This document shows, in pieces, positions 7,808-16,654 of a stretch of 51,254 bases of DNA. The notes under the pieces were generated by a model. That model did no database searches. It had not been told where the DNA came from and saw only the letters and a program-made list of their open reading frames with translations. The DNA comes from Deltaproteobacteria bacterium (GTDB lineage Bacteria > Myxococcota_A > UBA9160 > UBA6930): assembly GCA_016875395.1 (NCBI GenBank), contig VGRF01000031.1:1-51254 (forward strand). The letters run 5' to 3'. The number at the start of each line of letters is the position of its first letter. Positions within the stretch are counted from its first letter, which is position 1. The translations under genes and the position numbers were made by a program.

Positions 7808-9237
7808 GCGCGCCCGCAGCTCCCGCGCGCGGCGTCTCGTTCGCGACGCGCTTCGCGTACGGCTTCGGCGCGATCGCGTTCGGCGTGAAGGACAACGGCT
7901 TCAAGTACTTGCTCCTCTTCTACTACGACCAGGTGCTCGGCTTGCCCGTCTTGATGACGGGCCTCGCGATCATGCTCGCGTTCATCGTCGACTCGGTGTG
8001 GGATCCCACGGTCGGCTACTTCTCCGATCACCTGCGCTCGCGCTGGGGCCGGCGCCATCCGCTGATGTACGCCGCCGCGCTGCCGGTCGCCGCCTCGTAC
8101 TTCTTGTTATGGAACCCACCCGCCGGGCTCAGCGACTGGGGCCTGTTCGCGTGGCTCGTCGGCGTGTCGATCGGCGTGCGCGCGATGATCACGCTGTACG
8201 AGACGCCGTCGACCGCGCTCACCGCCGAGCTCACCGACGACTACGACGAGCGCACGAAACTGCTCTCGCTCCGATACTTCTTCGGCTGGTGGGGCGGCCT
8301 CACCGTCGCGGTGCTCGCGTATCAGGTGCTGCTGCCCTCCGGCGGCGGCCAGCTCGCGGCGCCCGGCTATCGCACCTACGGCGTCGTCGGCTCGCTGATC
8401 ATGCTCGCCGCGATCCTCGCCTCCGCGCTCGGCACGCACCGCGAGATTCCGCGCCTGCGCCAGCCGCCCGCGCGCCCCGGCGCCGCGAACATTGCCCTCG
8501 CGCTGCGCGAAGTGCGCGAGTCGTTGATGAGCCCGTCGTTCGTGCCGTTGCTCTTCGGCGCCGTGTTCTACTCGATGGCGGCTGGCCTCTCCGCCGCGCT
8601 CTCGATCTACCTGATGACTTACTTCTGGGAGCTGAGCTCCGAGCAGATCGGCCTGCTCAACCTCCCGTACTACTTCTCCGCCGCCGCAGCGCTCGTGATC
8701 GCGCCGCGCCTCTCGCAGCGCTTCGGCAAGAAGCGCGCCGCAATCGGCGCCTCGGTCGCGATGATCGCCGTCGCGCCGCTCACGATCCTGCTGCGCTTCG
8801 CGGGCCTCTTCCCCGAGAACGGCACGAGCGCGCTCTTCTACACGCTGATGGTGATCTTCACGGTCGAGGTGATCGTCGCGATCTGCTCGGCCGCGCTCGT
8901 CTCGGCGATGGTCGCCGACGTCGTCGAAGAGAGTGAGCTCGCGACGGGCCGCCGCAGCGAGGGCGTGTTCTTCGCCGCGCGGAGCTTCATCGACAAGTCG
9001 GTGTCGGGGCTCGGGATCATGCTCTCGGCGCTGCTGATCAGCTGGATCGGGCGGCCGGGCGAGGGCGACCCCGTGCAGCGCGCCGAGATGATTTCGCAGC
9101 TCGGCGCGGGCTACGCGGTGGCGGCGGTGGTGCTCTACTCGATCGCGATCGCGTGCTACGCGCGCTACCGCATCGACCGGGCGGGACATGTGGAGAACCT
9201 CGAGCGGCTCGCGCGGAAGAACGTCGCGAGCGCCTAA
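7804..9237 (+). CDS. MFS transporter, GPH (sugar:cation symporter) type
   Basis: This 477-residue protein has about 12 membrane segments and the glycoside-pentoside-hexuronide layout. The early loop reads DSVWDPTVGYFSDHLRSRWG followed by RRHPLMY, which is that family's version of the MFS loop 2-3 motif. Another conserved stretch is ELTDDYDERTKLLSLRYFFG. Members move sugars or other small organic solutes with H+ or Na+. The partner genes (SnoaL-like upstream by ATGA overlap, SDR 12 bases downstream) suggest a catabolic substrate rather than a simple sugar. The start is fixed by the overlap. Confidence 0.85.
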   Translation: MSAPAAPARGVSFATRFAYGFGAIAFGVKDNGFKYLLLFYYDQVLGLPVLMTGLAIMLAFIVDSVWDPTVGYFSDHLRSRWGRRHPLMYAAALPVAASYFLLWNPPAGLSDWGLFAWLVGVSIGVRAMITLYETPSTALTAELTDDYDERTKLLSLRYFFGWWGGLTVAVLAYQVLLPSGGGQLAAPGYRTYGVVGSLIMLAAILASALGTHREIPRLRQPPARPGAANIALALREVRESLMSPSFVPLLFGAVFYSMAAGLSAALSIYLMTYFWELSSEQIGLLNLPYYFSAAAALVIAPRLSQRFGKKRAAIGASVAMIAVAPLTILLRFAGLFPENGTSALFYTLMVIFTVEVIVAICSAALVSAMVADVVEESELATGRRSEGVFFAARSFIDKSVSGLGIMLSALLISWIGRPGEGDPVQRAEMISQLGAGYAVAAVVLYSIAIACYARYRIDRAGHVENLERLARKNVASA

Positions 9238-9249
9238 CAAGGAGTCGCC

Positions 9250-10140
9250 ATGAAGCAGCTCACCAGCCGAGTCGCCGTCATCACCGGAGGCGCGAGCGGC
9301 ATCGGCAAAGGCATGGCCGAGGCGTTCGCGGCGAACGGGATGAAGCTCGTGATCGCCGACATCGAGGAGGGCGCGCTCGCGCCCGCGGTGGCGGCGCTGA
9401 AGGCGGGCGGCGCCGACGCGATCGGCGTGCGCTGCGACGTGACGAACCCGAAGTCGGTCGACGAGCTCGCGCAGCGCGCGCTCACGCAGTACGGCGCGGT
9501 GCACGTCGTGTGCAACAACGCGGGCGTCGCGGGCGCCGCGAACATGGGCGCGCTCTGGGAGCTGCCGCTCGCGGACTGGGAGTGGGTGTTAGGCGTGAAC
9601 ACCTGGGGCGTCGTGCATGGCATGCGCGCGTTCATGCCGATCCTCGCGCAACAGCCCGAGGCGCACGTGGTGAACACGGCGTCGCTCGCGGGCACGATGG
9701 TGAGCGGCGGCATCTACGGCGTTTCGAAGCACGCCTGCGTCGCGATCAGCGAGGCGCTCTACCGCGAGTGCCAGCTGCGCGCGCCGCACGTGGGCGTGTC
9801 GGTGCTGTGCCCCGGCTGGGTGAACACGCGCATCCTCGAGTCCGAGCGCAATCGCCCCGAGACGCCGCGGCCCGCGCCGAGCGCGCCGCCGTCGAGCGAG
9901 TTCGGCGCCGCGCGCGAAGCGGTCGCCGCGCTGCTGAAGAACGGGCTCGATCCGCGCAAGGTGGGCGACATCGTCGCGGACGGGATTCAGAGCGGGCGCT
10001 TCTACATCTACACGCACCCGCACTGGAACTACATGATGAAGGCGAGGTTTGATGCCGTGCTGAGCGGCGCTCCGCCGCCGGTCGTGGCGCCGCCTGCGGG
10101 CGAGGGGGTGGAGGTGGGCGGCTCCGCTCCGAGGGATTAG
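9250..10140 (+). CDS. SDR family NAD(P)-dependent oxidoreductase
   Basis: This 296-residue classical SDR has TGGASGIGKG at residues 12-21 for the dinucleotide, NNAG near 90, a serine in NTASLAG and the catalytic YGVSK. An acidic residue after the second strand (IADIEE) suggests NAD+ preference. The C-terminal 45 residues are Pro/Gly-rich and extend beyond a usual SDR core. ATG 9250 follows AAGGAG at a good distance, and the upstream MFS stop is 12 bases away. It oxidises an alcohol or reduces a ketone; the substrate is unknown. Confidence 0.85.
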   Translation: MKQLTSRVAVITGGASGIGKGMAEAFAANGMKLVIADIEEGALAPAVAALKAGGADAIGVRCDVTNPKSVDELAQRALTQYGAVHVVCNNAGVAGAANMGALWELPLADWEWVLGVNTWGVVHGMRAFMPILAQQPEAHVVNTASLAGTMVSGGIYGVSKHACVAISEALYRECQLRAPHVGVSVLCPGWVNTRILESERNRPETPRPAPSAPPSSEFGAAREAVAALLKNGLDPRKVGDIVADGIQSGRFYIYTHPHWNYMMKARFDAVLSGAPPPVVAPPAGEGVEVGGSAPRD

Positions 10141-10338
10141 GCAGAGCGGGGCTCGCGTTCTTCCTTGTTTACTTCGCGTTCGGCTCCGCGGACTCCGCCG
10201 AACGCTGCGCGCTTCGCTTGCGGCCTCGGCCGACGCGCTCGGCTGGAGCGTTCGACTTCGAGGATGTTCTGGCGCTGCCTCGGCGCGTAAGCCATTGCGG
10301 GGATGCGGGGCAGTGCCACTCGTCGCGGGGCGTGGTTG
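10141..10338. other. 198-base intergenic region, no gene seen
   Basis: This lies between the convergent SDR and DUF2238 genes. Open frames here are short and rich in Arg/Ala, with no ribosome site. Around 10196-10245 there are repeats of CGAACGCTGCGCG-like and GGCCTCGGCCGACG words that could fold, but I see no convincing terminator with a T-run. Confidence 0.4.
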
Positions 10339-11001
10339 CTATTGGCCGAGCCGCCACGGCTCGCGCCCCGTCGTTCTTTGGTAGAGCGCCACCAGCGCGA
10401 GAGATATGAGGGAGCCGGTGTTGGCGAGGCTCATGTCCTTCTGCGCGTCCCACTCGTCGCCTTGGGTGCCGAGGTAGGCGGTGCCGAGCTCGGGGGAGAC
10501 GAGCCGCGCGGTCCAGCCTTCGACGATCTCGTAGCCGCCCGAGAGCGCGAGGATCGCGAGCCACGGGACCGCGAACGCCCAGCCTCCGCGAATGTGAGTG
10601 ACGCGCCGCGCGATCTCGTAAGTGGGGTAGACGAGCAGCGCGCCGAAGCTGAAGTGCACGACGCGGTCGTAGTGGTTGCGCTCGAGTGCGAGCGCTTGCT
10701 TCAGCCAGTCGCCGAACACGGACTCGGCGTAGGTGTAGTGCGCCCCGTAGGTGTGCATCGACAGGAACAGAGTGATTAGGGCGTAGGACAGGTTCGAGAA
10801 CACGAACCGGCGGTGCGTCGCGATCAGCGTCGCGATGAACGCGAACGCGAGCAGCATCTCGAGCCACCAGTCGCGCGGGTACTTGGGCGCGATCGCGCTC
10901 CACACGAACACGCCCGCGTAGGCGAGCGCGAGCGCCTGCAGGAAGCGGTTGCGCGCGAAGGGGCGGCCGACGCGCGGGTCGACGTGCTCGCTCGCGCTCA
11001 C
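10339..11001 (-). CDS. DUF2238 (YjdF-like) inner-membrane protein
   Basis: This 220-residue polytopic protein has about five or six hydrophobic segments. Diagnostic stretches of the DUF2238 family are SMHTYGAHYTYAE, NHYDRVVHFSFG and the late GTQGDEWDAQKDM, which supply conserved His, Asp and Glu residues on the membrane faces. The function is unknown for the family, including E. coli YjdF. ATG 11001 lies three bases after the RidA-like stop, so the two genes form an operon. Confidence 0.83.
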   Translation of the reverse strand: MSASEHVDPRVGRPFARNRFLQALALAYAGVFVWSAIAPKYPRDWWLEMLLAFAFIATLIATHRRFVFSNLSYALITLFLSMHTYGAHYTYAESVFGDWLKQALALERNHYDRVVHFSFGALLVYPTYEIARRVTHIRGGWAFAVPWLAILALSGGYEIVEGWTARLVSPELGTAYLGTQGDEWDAQKDMSLANTGSLISLALVALYQRTTGREPWRLGQ

Positions 11002-11004
11002 GCC

Positions 11005-11460
11005 CTACTTCCGGCGCGCGGCCTTCTTCTTCGCGGCGCGCTTCGGCTTGGGCTTCGCGGGCGCGGCCTTGCGCAGCGCCGCGGTCACGCGCACCTCGGC
11101 GAGGCCGCCAGGGAACGCCAGCTCGCTGATGCCGATGGCCGTCCACGCAGGGAACGGCTCGGGCACGTAGCGGTCTTTCACCGCCATGAACGCGCCGAGC
11201 GTCGAGCGCATGTCGACGTGGAACGTGGTCATCTCGACGACGTCGGAGAGGTCGAGCTTCGCCTCCGCGAGCACCGCCTTCACGGCCTCGAACGCGAGCG
11301 TGAATTGCTCGGTGTGGTCCGCCGGCGCGCGCCCATCGGGGCCGATGCCGATCTGGCCGGAGCAATGCAGGAACCCGTTCGCTCGCACGGCGGGCGCGAA
11401 GTGAAAGCGGTCGTACATGCCATGCATCGAGGCGGGAATCACGAGGTCGGACTTCTTCAC
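11005..11460 (-). CDS. RidA/YjgF-like protein without the catalytic arginine
   Basis: This 151-residue member of the RidA superfamily includes FLHCSGQIGIGPDG and MTTFHVDMR. In true RidA enzymes an arginine (R105 in the RPARS context) binds the imine substrate. Here the equivalent stretch reads FPAWTAIGISEL, so the arginine is missing and 2-iminobutanoate deaminase activity is unlikely. The C-terminus carries an added Lys/Arg/Ala-rich tail of about 25 residues (KPKPKRAAKKKAARRK), resembling a histone-like basic tail. AAGGAGAA precedes ATG 11460. It is the first gene of the operon with DUF2238. Confidence 0.8.
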   Translation of the reverse strand: MKKSDLVIPASMHGMYDRFHFAPAVRANGFLHCSGQIGIGPDGRAPADHTEQFTLAFEAVKAVLAEAKLDLSDVVEMTTFHVDMRSTLGAFMAVKDRYVPEPFPAWTAIGISELAFPGGLAEVRVTAALRKAAPAKPKPKRAAKKKAARRK

Positions 11461-11507
11461 GGCGTTCTCCTTGCCATGCGCGCGACTCTACCTCCGACCT
11501 CGCCGCC

Positions 11508-11551
11508 GAGAATCGTCCTCTTTTGGGTTCATGCCTTTCGGGACGATTCTC
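11508..11551. repeat. REP-like inverted repeat (GGACGATTCTC)
   Basis: GAGAATCGTCC (11508-11518) and GGACGATTCTC (11541-11551) are perfect reverse complements separated by 22 bases. They lie between the divergent RidA-like gene and the gene at 11580. The arm has the GGGACG core seen in the other palindromes of this window but a different outer half. It could also act as a hairpin or operator in the shared promoter region. Confidence 0.6.
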
Positions 11552-11579
11552 GTTCGTGCCGCGGGGTACGATCGCGGCC

Positions 11580-12422
11580 ATGCGCACACTCCCGATCCCG
11601 CACTACGGCACCACGCTGATCGAGTCGCCGCCGCCGCCCGGCGTGGCGCAGGCGGACGTGCCCCTCACCGGCATGCTCGCGCGCACGGATCGCTTCCTGC
11701 GCCTCGCGGGCTTCGAGCTTGCGAGGCGCAACCTCTATCCGGGCGCTGGCCGCCAGTACATCTATCGCCGCGGCGTGCACACCGACGCGGACTACATGGA
11801 GAAGGACAGCTTCACCTCGTACACCGCCGAGCCGCCGCCGATCATCGGCGCGCCGCGCGTGGGCGAGACGATCTTCCGCTTCCCACATCGCGACCCGCGC
11901 GCGCTCTGGCGCACTTGGCGCGGCGAAGGGCTCGTCTCGCCGCTGCTCGGGCCGACCGCCGAGGCCTCGTTCCTCGCAGGCGACGCGCCGGGCCTGCTGT
12001 TCCGCGGCCCCGATGCGCAGCGCTACGAGCTGACGGCTTCCGCGCCGAGCGTCGCGGAGAACTTCGCGGTGTTCGCGTGGACCGATCCCGCGCAGCTTGC
12101 GGCCACCATCGACGCGTACGCGAAGGAGTTCGCGATCGAGCCCGCGGGCGGCGCGGAGAGTCATTACGGGATCGCGACGCTGCATCGCCTCGTGCGCCGC
12201 GAGCCCGGCGTCACGATCGGGCTGCTCACGCCGCTCCCCGGCGCGCGCATCGCGCCCCGCTGGCGCGACGACATCTTCGGCGAGGCGGGCTACTCGCACT
12301 TCCGCCTCGGCGCGCCCGACAAGGAGCGCGTCGCGGCCAACAACAAGCAGGCATTCCCGCCGACGGGAGACGTCTCGTACGTGATGTTCCGCGAGGCGTA
12401 CCTCGAGCTGGTCCAGAACTGA
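11580..12422 (+). CDS. Conserved hypothetical protein
   Basis: I do not recognise this 280-residue protein. It is soluble, with no signal peptide or membrane segment. The second half (ENFAVFAWTDPAQLAATID, then YGIATLHRLVR) looks like an alpha/beta ferredoxin-like or VOC-like repeat and ends YLELVQN, but no metal ligands can be assigned. ATG 11580 is chosen over an upstream in-frame start at 11523, which lies in the REP-like hairpin. The stop is one base before the start of the nitroreductase fusion, so the two are co-transcribed. Confidence 0.7.
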   Translation: MRTLPIPHYGTTLIESPPPPGVAQADVPLTGMLARTDRFLRLAGFELARRNLYPGAGRQYIYRRGVHTDADYMEKDSFTSYTAEPPPIIGAPRVGETIFRFPHRDPRALWRTWRGEGLVSPLLGPTAEASFLAGDAPGLLFRGPDAQRYELTASAPSVAENFAVFAWTDPAQLAATIDAYAKEFAIEPAGGAESHYGIATLHRLVRREPGVTIGLLTPLPGARIAPRWRDDIFGEAGYSHFRLGAPDKERVAANNKQAFPPTGDVSYVMFREAYLELVQN

Positions 12423-12423
12423 C

Positions 12424-13539
12424 ATGGCGGACCTCCTCGAAGTCATGCGCACGACTTTCGCCGCGCGCGAGTTCACGGACGCCGCGGTGCCCGACGACGC
12501 GATCGCGCGCTGGGTCGACGACGCGCGCTTTGCGCCGAGCGGCGGCAACCGCCAGGGCTGGCGCGTGATCGTCGTGCGCGAGCCGGGGGCGAAGCGCGCG
12601 ATCGCCGAGCTCGGTGGGCCCACGATCCGGCGCTACGCAGCGCAAGTAGCGGCGGGCGAGGCGCCCTGGAACACGGTGAATCCGACGCGCCTCACGCCGG
12701 CGCAGATCGAGGCGCAGCCGGTGCCCGCGCGGTTGCTGGACGCGATCGCGAAGGCGCCCGTCGTGCTGGTGGTGTGCGTCGATCTCGCCGTGGTCGCCTC
12801 GTTCGACTCGCAGCTCTCGCGCGTCGGCGTGATCAGCGGCGCCTCGATCTATCCCTTCGTCTGGAACCTCCTGCTCGCCGCGAACGCCGACGGCTTCGGC
12901 GGCACGCTCACCACGTTCGCGGTGGGCGCGGAGCCCGAGCTGCAGAAGCTGCTCGGCATTCCGCAGCACGTCGCGGTCGCGGCGGTGCTGCCGATGGGCG
13001 TGCCGGTGAAGCGGCTCACGCAGCTGAAGCGCAAGCCCGCGAGCGAGCTCGCGACGCGCGAGCGCTTCGACGGCGCGCCGCTCGCGCCCGCGCTCGATGC
13101 CGAGGCGCGCGCGGCGCTCGCGCACGATCGCGTGTGCGACATCACGACGCGCGGGCGCAAGAGCGGCGCTGCGCGGCGCACCGAGATCTGGTTCTGGCGC
13201 GTCGCCGGGCGGCTCTACCTAACAGGTGCGCCGGGCCGCGCGCGGCAGTGGCACGCGAACCTCGCGGCGAACCCGCACTTCACGCTCCACCTGAAGGAGA
13301 CGGCGCAGCGCGATCTCCCCGCCCACGCGCGGGTGATCACGGGCGCCGCGGAGCGCCGCCGCGTGCTCGCGAAGATCCTCGAGCTGATCGACGGCAGCGC
13401 GCCGGATGCGTGGGTGCCGAGCGTGCCCGAAGCCGGGCGCCCCGCGATGCGCGCCAACCTCGCGCGCATCGCCGCGAACCGCGCCGCCGAGCTGCCGCGC
13501 TGGGAGGTGGAGAGCCCGCTCGTCGAGATTCGGCTGTAG
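12424..13539 (+). CDS. Fusion of FMN nitroreductase and F420-type (DUF385) nitroreductase domains
   Basis: This 371-residue protein has two parts. Residues 1 to about 205 are a classical nitroreductase, with the FMN-binding RxF start in TFAAREFTD, PSGGNRQGWR, and a late segment reading FGGTLTTFAVGAEPELQKLL. Residues about 240-371 match the deazaflavin-dependent nitroreductase family: TTRGRKSGAARRTEIWFW, then GAPGRARQWHANLAANPHF. Either domain normally stands alone. The product may move hydride between an FMN site and an F420 or other cofactor site, or act on one substrate with two pockets. The start is one base after the preceding stop. Confidence 0.82.
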   Translation: MADLLEVMRTTFAAREFTDAAVPDDAIARWVDDARFAPSGGNRQGWRVIVVREPGAKRAIAELGGPTIRRYAAQVAAGEAPWNTVNPTRLTPAQIEAQPVPARLLDAIAKAPVVLVVCVDLAVVASFDSQLSRVGVISGASIYPFVWNLLLAANADGFGGTLTTFAVGAEPELQKLLGIPQHVAVAAVLPMGVPVKRLTQLKRKPASELATRERFDGAPLAPALDAEARAALAHDRVCDITTRGRKSGAARRTEIWFWRVAGRLYLTGAPGRARQWHANLAANPHFTLHLKETAQRDLPAHARVITGAAERRRVLAKILELIDGSAPDAWVPSVPEAGRPAMRANLARIAANRAAELPRWEVESPLVEIRL

Positions 13540-13544
13540 CCGGC

Positions 13545-13606
13545 GCCGGCCAATTGGGGTCTGGCACGGAGTGGCGCCATTCCGTGCCAGGCCCCGATTG
13601 GCCGGC
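13545..13606. repeat. REP-like palindrome (GGGGTCTGGCACGGA family)
   Basis: A nearly complete 62-base palindrome lies between the nitroreductase fusion and the DUF1800 gene. The arms 13545-13570 and 13581-13606 pair with two mismatches; the 10-base centre GTGGCGCCAT is itself self-complementary. The arms begin GCCGGCCAAT and contain TCTGGCACGGA. No T-run follows, so a Rho-independent terminator is less likely than a REP-type element. Confidence 0.75.
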
Positions 13607-13704
13607 GCGGAGTCGGCAACTGCGGTGCAACTCGTCAGATCTCGGTGCTACGCGCGAAACGTTCGCGCCACTCACGCGTTGAGTGCTCCTGAGCCGGAGG
13701 CCCC

Positions 13705-15210
13705 ATGCTGAATCCCGACGACGTCGCCCATCTCTGCAGACGCACGGGCTTCGGCGCGACGGCGCAGGAGGTCGCGTTCCTCGCGGCGGAGTACGCCTCG
13801 CTTCCTGCGCTCGTGGATGCGCTGCTCGCGGATTCTCGCCTCGCAGCGGCGCCCGTGTACGCGTCGCCGCCGCCCGCGATGTCGCCGCCCGCGTGCGCGA
13901 GTGTCGAGCCGTACTTCGAGACGCTCGCGATGGGGCGCTGGGTGCTCGACCGCATGAAGGACGCGCGCTTCGTCCGCTCGTTCGTGACGACGAACGGAGT
14001 GCGCAAGAAGAAGAAGCGCAAGAAGCTGCTCAGGCAGCGTGCGGCGGAAGAGGCTTCGCGCGCGAGCTGGCCGCATCCGCTGCGCGAGAAGATGGTGCTG
14101 TTCTGGCACGGCCTGCTCGTGTCGTCGCTCGACAAGGACTTGGTCTACTGCCACCACTCGACGCTGCGCGCGCAGAACTTGTTGTTCCGCGAAAAGGGGC
14201 TCGGTGACTTCGGCGCGCTGCTCGAGGCGACCAGCGTCGACCCCGCGATGCTCTACTACCTCGACAACTGGATCAGCACGAAGGACAACCCGAACGAGAA
14301 CTACGCGCGCGAGCTGCTCGAGCTGTTCAGCCTCGGCGTCGGCAGCTACTCGCACGCGGACGTGGTGGCCGCCGCGCAGGCGGGCACGGGCTACACGATC
14401 AATCCCGCCACCGGCGTCGATCACGTCTTCTACTCGCCCGCGCACGATTACGGCGACAAGACCTTCGACGCGCGTACGGGCAACTGGGACCTCGTCGGGC
14501 GCGCGGGCGGCGCGAGCTCGCTCGATCTCGTCGAGCACCTCGTCACCGCGAACGGCAAGGGGCAGGTCGCCGCGCGCACGCTCGCGAAGCTGCTCTGGCA
14601 ACACTTCGCGCACTTCACGCCGGCCCAAAGCGTCGTCGACCAGATCGCGAGCGCCGCACTCGCGAGCGGGCGCGTGAACGTCACGGCGGCGCTGCGCGCG
14701 ATCTTCACGCACGCCGAGTTCTATGGCCCTGCAGCGCGCACGGGCAAGCTGAAGAACCCGGTCGAGTTCGTAGTGACGTTGCTAGGGGCGCTGAACCTCG
14801 CCGCGCCCTACGACGCCGAGCAGCGCCTCGACGTGGTGCAGTACCTGATGAGCGACATGGGCATCCAGCTCTTCCATCAGCCGAACGTGTTCGGCTGGTG
14901 GCGGCGGCCCGAGACGCGCTGGATCTCGCTGCCCGCGTTTCAGTCGAAGCAGCTCGCGGCCGGCTACCTCGCGCTCGTGGCGGTGCAGAACGCGGCGCAC
15001 CCGCTGCTCGCGTGGGTGCGCGGCGCGCCCGACTCCGGCGCGGCCGCGATGTTCAGCGCGCTCGGCGCGCCGCAGCCGGCGGGCTCGCCCGTGCTCGCGC
15101 GCGCGGTGCGGCTGCTGACCGATCTGCGCGCGGCGGGTGCGGACGACGCGACGACCGCGATCCGCGCGTTCCAGTTCGTGGCTTCGACGCCGCAAGTGCA
15201 GACCAACTAG
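13705..15210 (+). CDS. DUF1800 domain-containing protein
   Basis: This 501-residue protein belongs to the DUF1800 family, known mainly from its pairing with DUF1501 proteins in planctomycetes, myxobacteria and other Gram-negatives. Recognisable stretches are AHLCRRTGFGAT at the start, MVLFWHGLLVSS, the long NENYARELLELFSLGVG and GTGYTINPATG. An insertion after residue 90 is strongly basic (VRKKKKRKKLLRQ). No signal peptide is visible, unlike its partner. ATG 13705 follows GCCGGAGG. The DUF1501 gene starts 10 bases after the stop. The biochemical role is unknown; a surface or export role is suggested by the Tat-exported partner. Confidence 0.87.
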   Translation: MLNPDDVAHLCRRTGFGATAQEVAFLAAEYASLPALVDALLADSRLAAAPVYASPPPAMSPPACASVEPYFETLAMGRWVLDRMKDARFVRSFVTTNGVRKKKKRKKLLRQRAAEEASRASWPHPLREKMVLFWHGLLVSSLDKDLVYCHHSTLRAQNLLFREKGLGDFGALLEATSVDPAMLYYLDNWISTKDNPNENYARELLELFSLGVGSYSHADVVAAAQAGTGYTINPATGVDHVFYSPAHDYGDKTFDARTGNWDLVGRAGGASSLDLVEHLVTANGKGQVAARTLAKLLWQHFAHFTPAQSVVDQIASAALASGRVNVTAALRAIFTHAEFYGPAARTGKLKNPVEFVVTLLGALNLAAPYDAEQRLDVVQYLMSDMGIQLFHQPNVFGWWRRPETRWISLPAFQSKQLAAGYLALVAVQNAAHPLLAWVRGAPDSGAAAMFSALGAPQPAGSPVLARAVRLLTDLRAAGADDATTAIRAFQFVASTPQVQTN

Positions 15211-15220
15211 GGAGCGTGCG

Positions 15221-16465
15221 ATGAACCCGTTTACCCACGACGTGACGCGCCGCCGCTTCCTCCAAGCGCTCGGCGCGGGCGGCGCTGCGGGCGCGCTCGC
15301 GAGCGTCCTGCCCGACGAGCTGATGGCCCTCGCGCGCCCGCTGCCGCTCGGCGAGCCGATCCTCGTCTCGCTCTTCCTCGGCGGCGGGCTCGACGGCGCG
15401 CACATGCTGGTGCCGAGCGGCGCGAACGACTACGGCCACTACGTCGGCCAGCGCGGCGCGCTCGCGGTCGACCTCGCCGCGACCCTGCCCCTCACCGCGG
15501 ACGCGAGCCTCAACGCGGTGATGCCGCGTCTGCACGCCCGCGCGCAGCGCGGCGAAGTCGCCTTCGTGCGCGGCGTCGACTTGTTGGGGTCGAGCGGCTT
15601 CGATCCGCTCAGCCACTTCGACAAGACCGACTACGTGATGTCGGGCCGCAGCACGCCGGGCGGACCGTCGGGCATCTGGGCGCGCTGGGCGGACACGCAG
15701 CCCGACAACCCGCTGCTGCTCTCGACGGTGTCGTTCGGGCTGCCGCGCATGTTCTCGGGCGGCGCGAAGCCGCAGGCCACGAGCCTGCCGGCGGCGCTGA
15801 ACTTCGCGCTCGGCGCCGGCAGCACGCGCGACGAGACGCTGCTCGCCGCCGCGCTCGAGGATCTCGCGAGTGACTACTCGGCGACGTCGAGCGCGCTCGA
15901 CGCGCGCCTCGCGCACAGCGCGAAGTTCTCGATCGAGACGACGCGCGAGCTCGCGGGCATCTACCCCGCGGCGGTGCCGAACGAGAGTGCGCTCACGCGC
16001 AGCCTGCGCGTCATCGCGGCGCTGATCAACGCGAACCTCACCGGCACGCGCGTCTACGGCACGGTGCACGGCGGCTACGACTCGCACGAGAACCAGCGCT
16101 ACGACCTCGAGCAGAAGCTGCTGCCCGACCTCGACGCGTCGCTCGAGGCGTTCTTCGCGGCGCTCGCGGATCCGTCGCCGGTGGTGGTGATGGTGTGGAC
16201 CGAGTTCGGTCGCCGGCCGCAGGCGAACACGTCGGGCACCGACCACGGCACCTGCAACAACGTGATCGTGCTCGGGCCGCGCGTCGCTGGCGGCGTGGTC
16301 GGCGCGCAGCCCTCGTTCGATTCGGCGCAGCTCGACGCGAACGGCAACCTGCGCGGCGCGATCGCGTTCGAGCAGATCTACGCCGAGCTGATCGACCGGC
16401 ACCTCGGCGGCGACTCGCGCGCAATCCTCGGCGCGCCCTACGCCCCGCTCCACATTCTGCGCTGA
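15221..16465 (+). CDS. DUF1501 family protein, Tat-exported
   Basis: This 414-residue protein starts with a twin-arginine signal (TRRRFLQALGAGGAAGAL). The fold is related to alkaline phosphatases and sulfatases. Visible family landmarks are LFLGGGLDGAHMLVPSG near residues 45-65, YDSHENQ, and VVVMVWTEFGRRPQANTSG with TDHGTCNN, which supplies likely metal-binding Asp and His. It is co-transcribed with the DUF1800 gene. The activity is unproven; a periplasmic hydrolase or scaffold is a reasonable guess. Confidence 0.87.
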   Translation: MNPFTHDVTRRRFLQALGAGGAAGALASVLPDELMALARPLPLGEPILVSLFLGGGLDGAHMLVPSGANDYGHYVGQRGALAVDLAATLPLTADASLNAVMPRLHARAQRGEVAFVRGVDLLGSSGFDPLSHFDKTDYVMSGRSTPGGPSGIWARWADTQPDNPLLLSTVSFGLPRMFSGGAKPQATSLPAALNFALGAGSTRDETLLAAALEDLASDYSATSSALDARLAHSAKFSIETTRELAGIYPAAVPNESALTRSLRVIAALINANLTGTRVYGTVHGGYDSHENQRYDLEQKLLPDLDASLEAFFAALADPSPVVVMVWTEFGRRPQANTSGTDHGTCNNVIVLGPRVAGGVVGAQPSFDSAQLDANGNLRGAIAFEQIYAELIDRHLGGDSRAILGAPYAPLHILR

Positions 16466-16654
16466 ACCGACCGCGCAGCGTCCCGCCACACTTCGTTTCC
16501 GGCGGCAGCGCGCGCCCGGCGCCCCCCAAACGCGAGTCCGAGGGACTTCGAGTCACCGCAAAGTCCCGATTGAGTTCGGGAAATCGCGGGCGTAGGGTGC
16601 GCGCCACAACGGCGGGCTGCTGTACCAGAGCACGGGCTCGCATGGAGGAATCGT

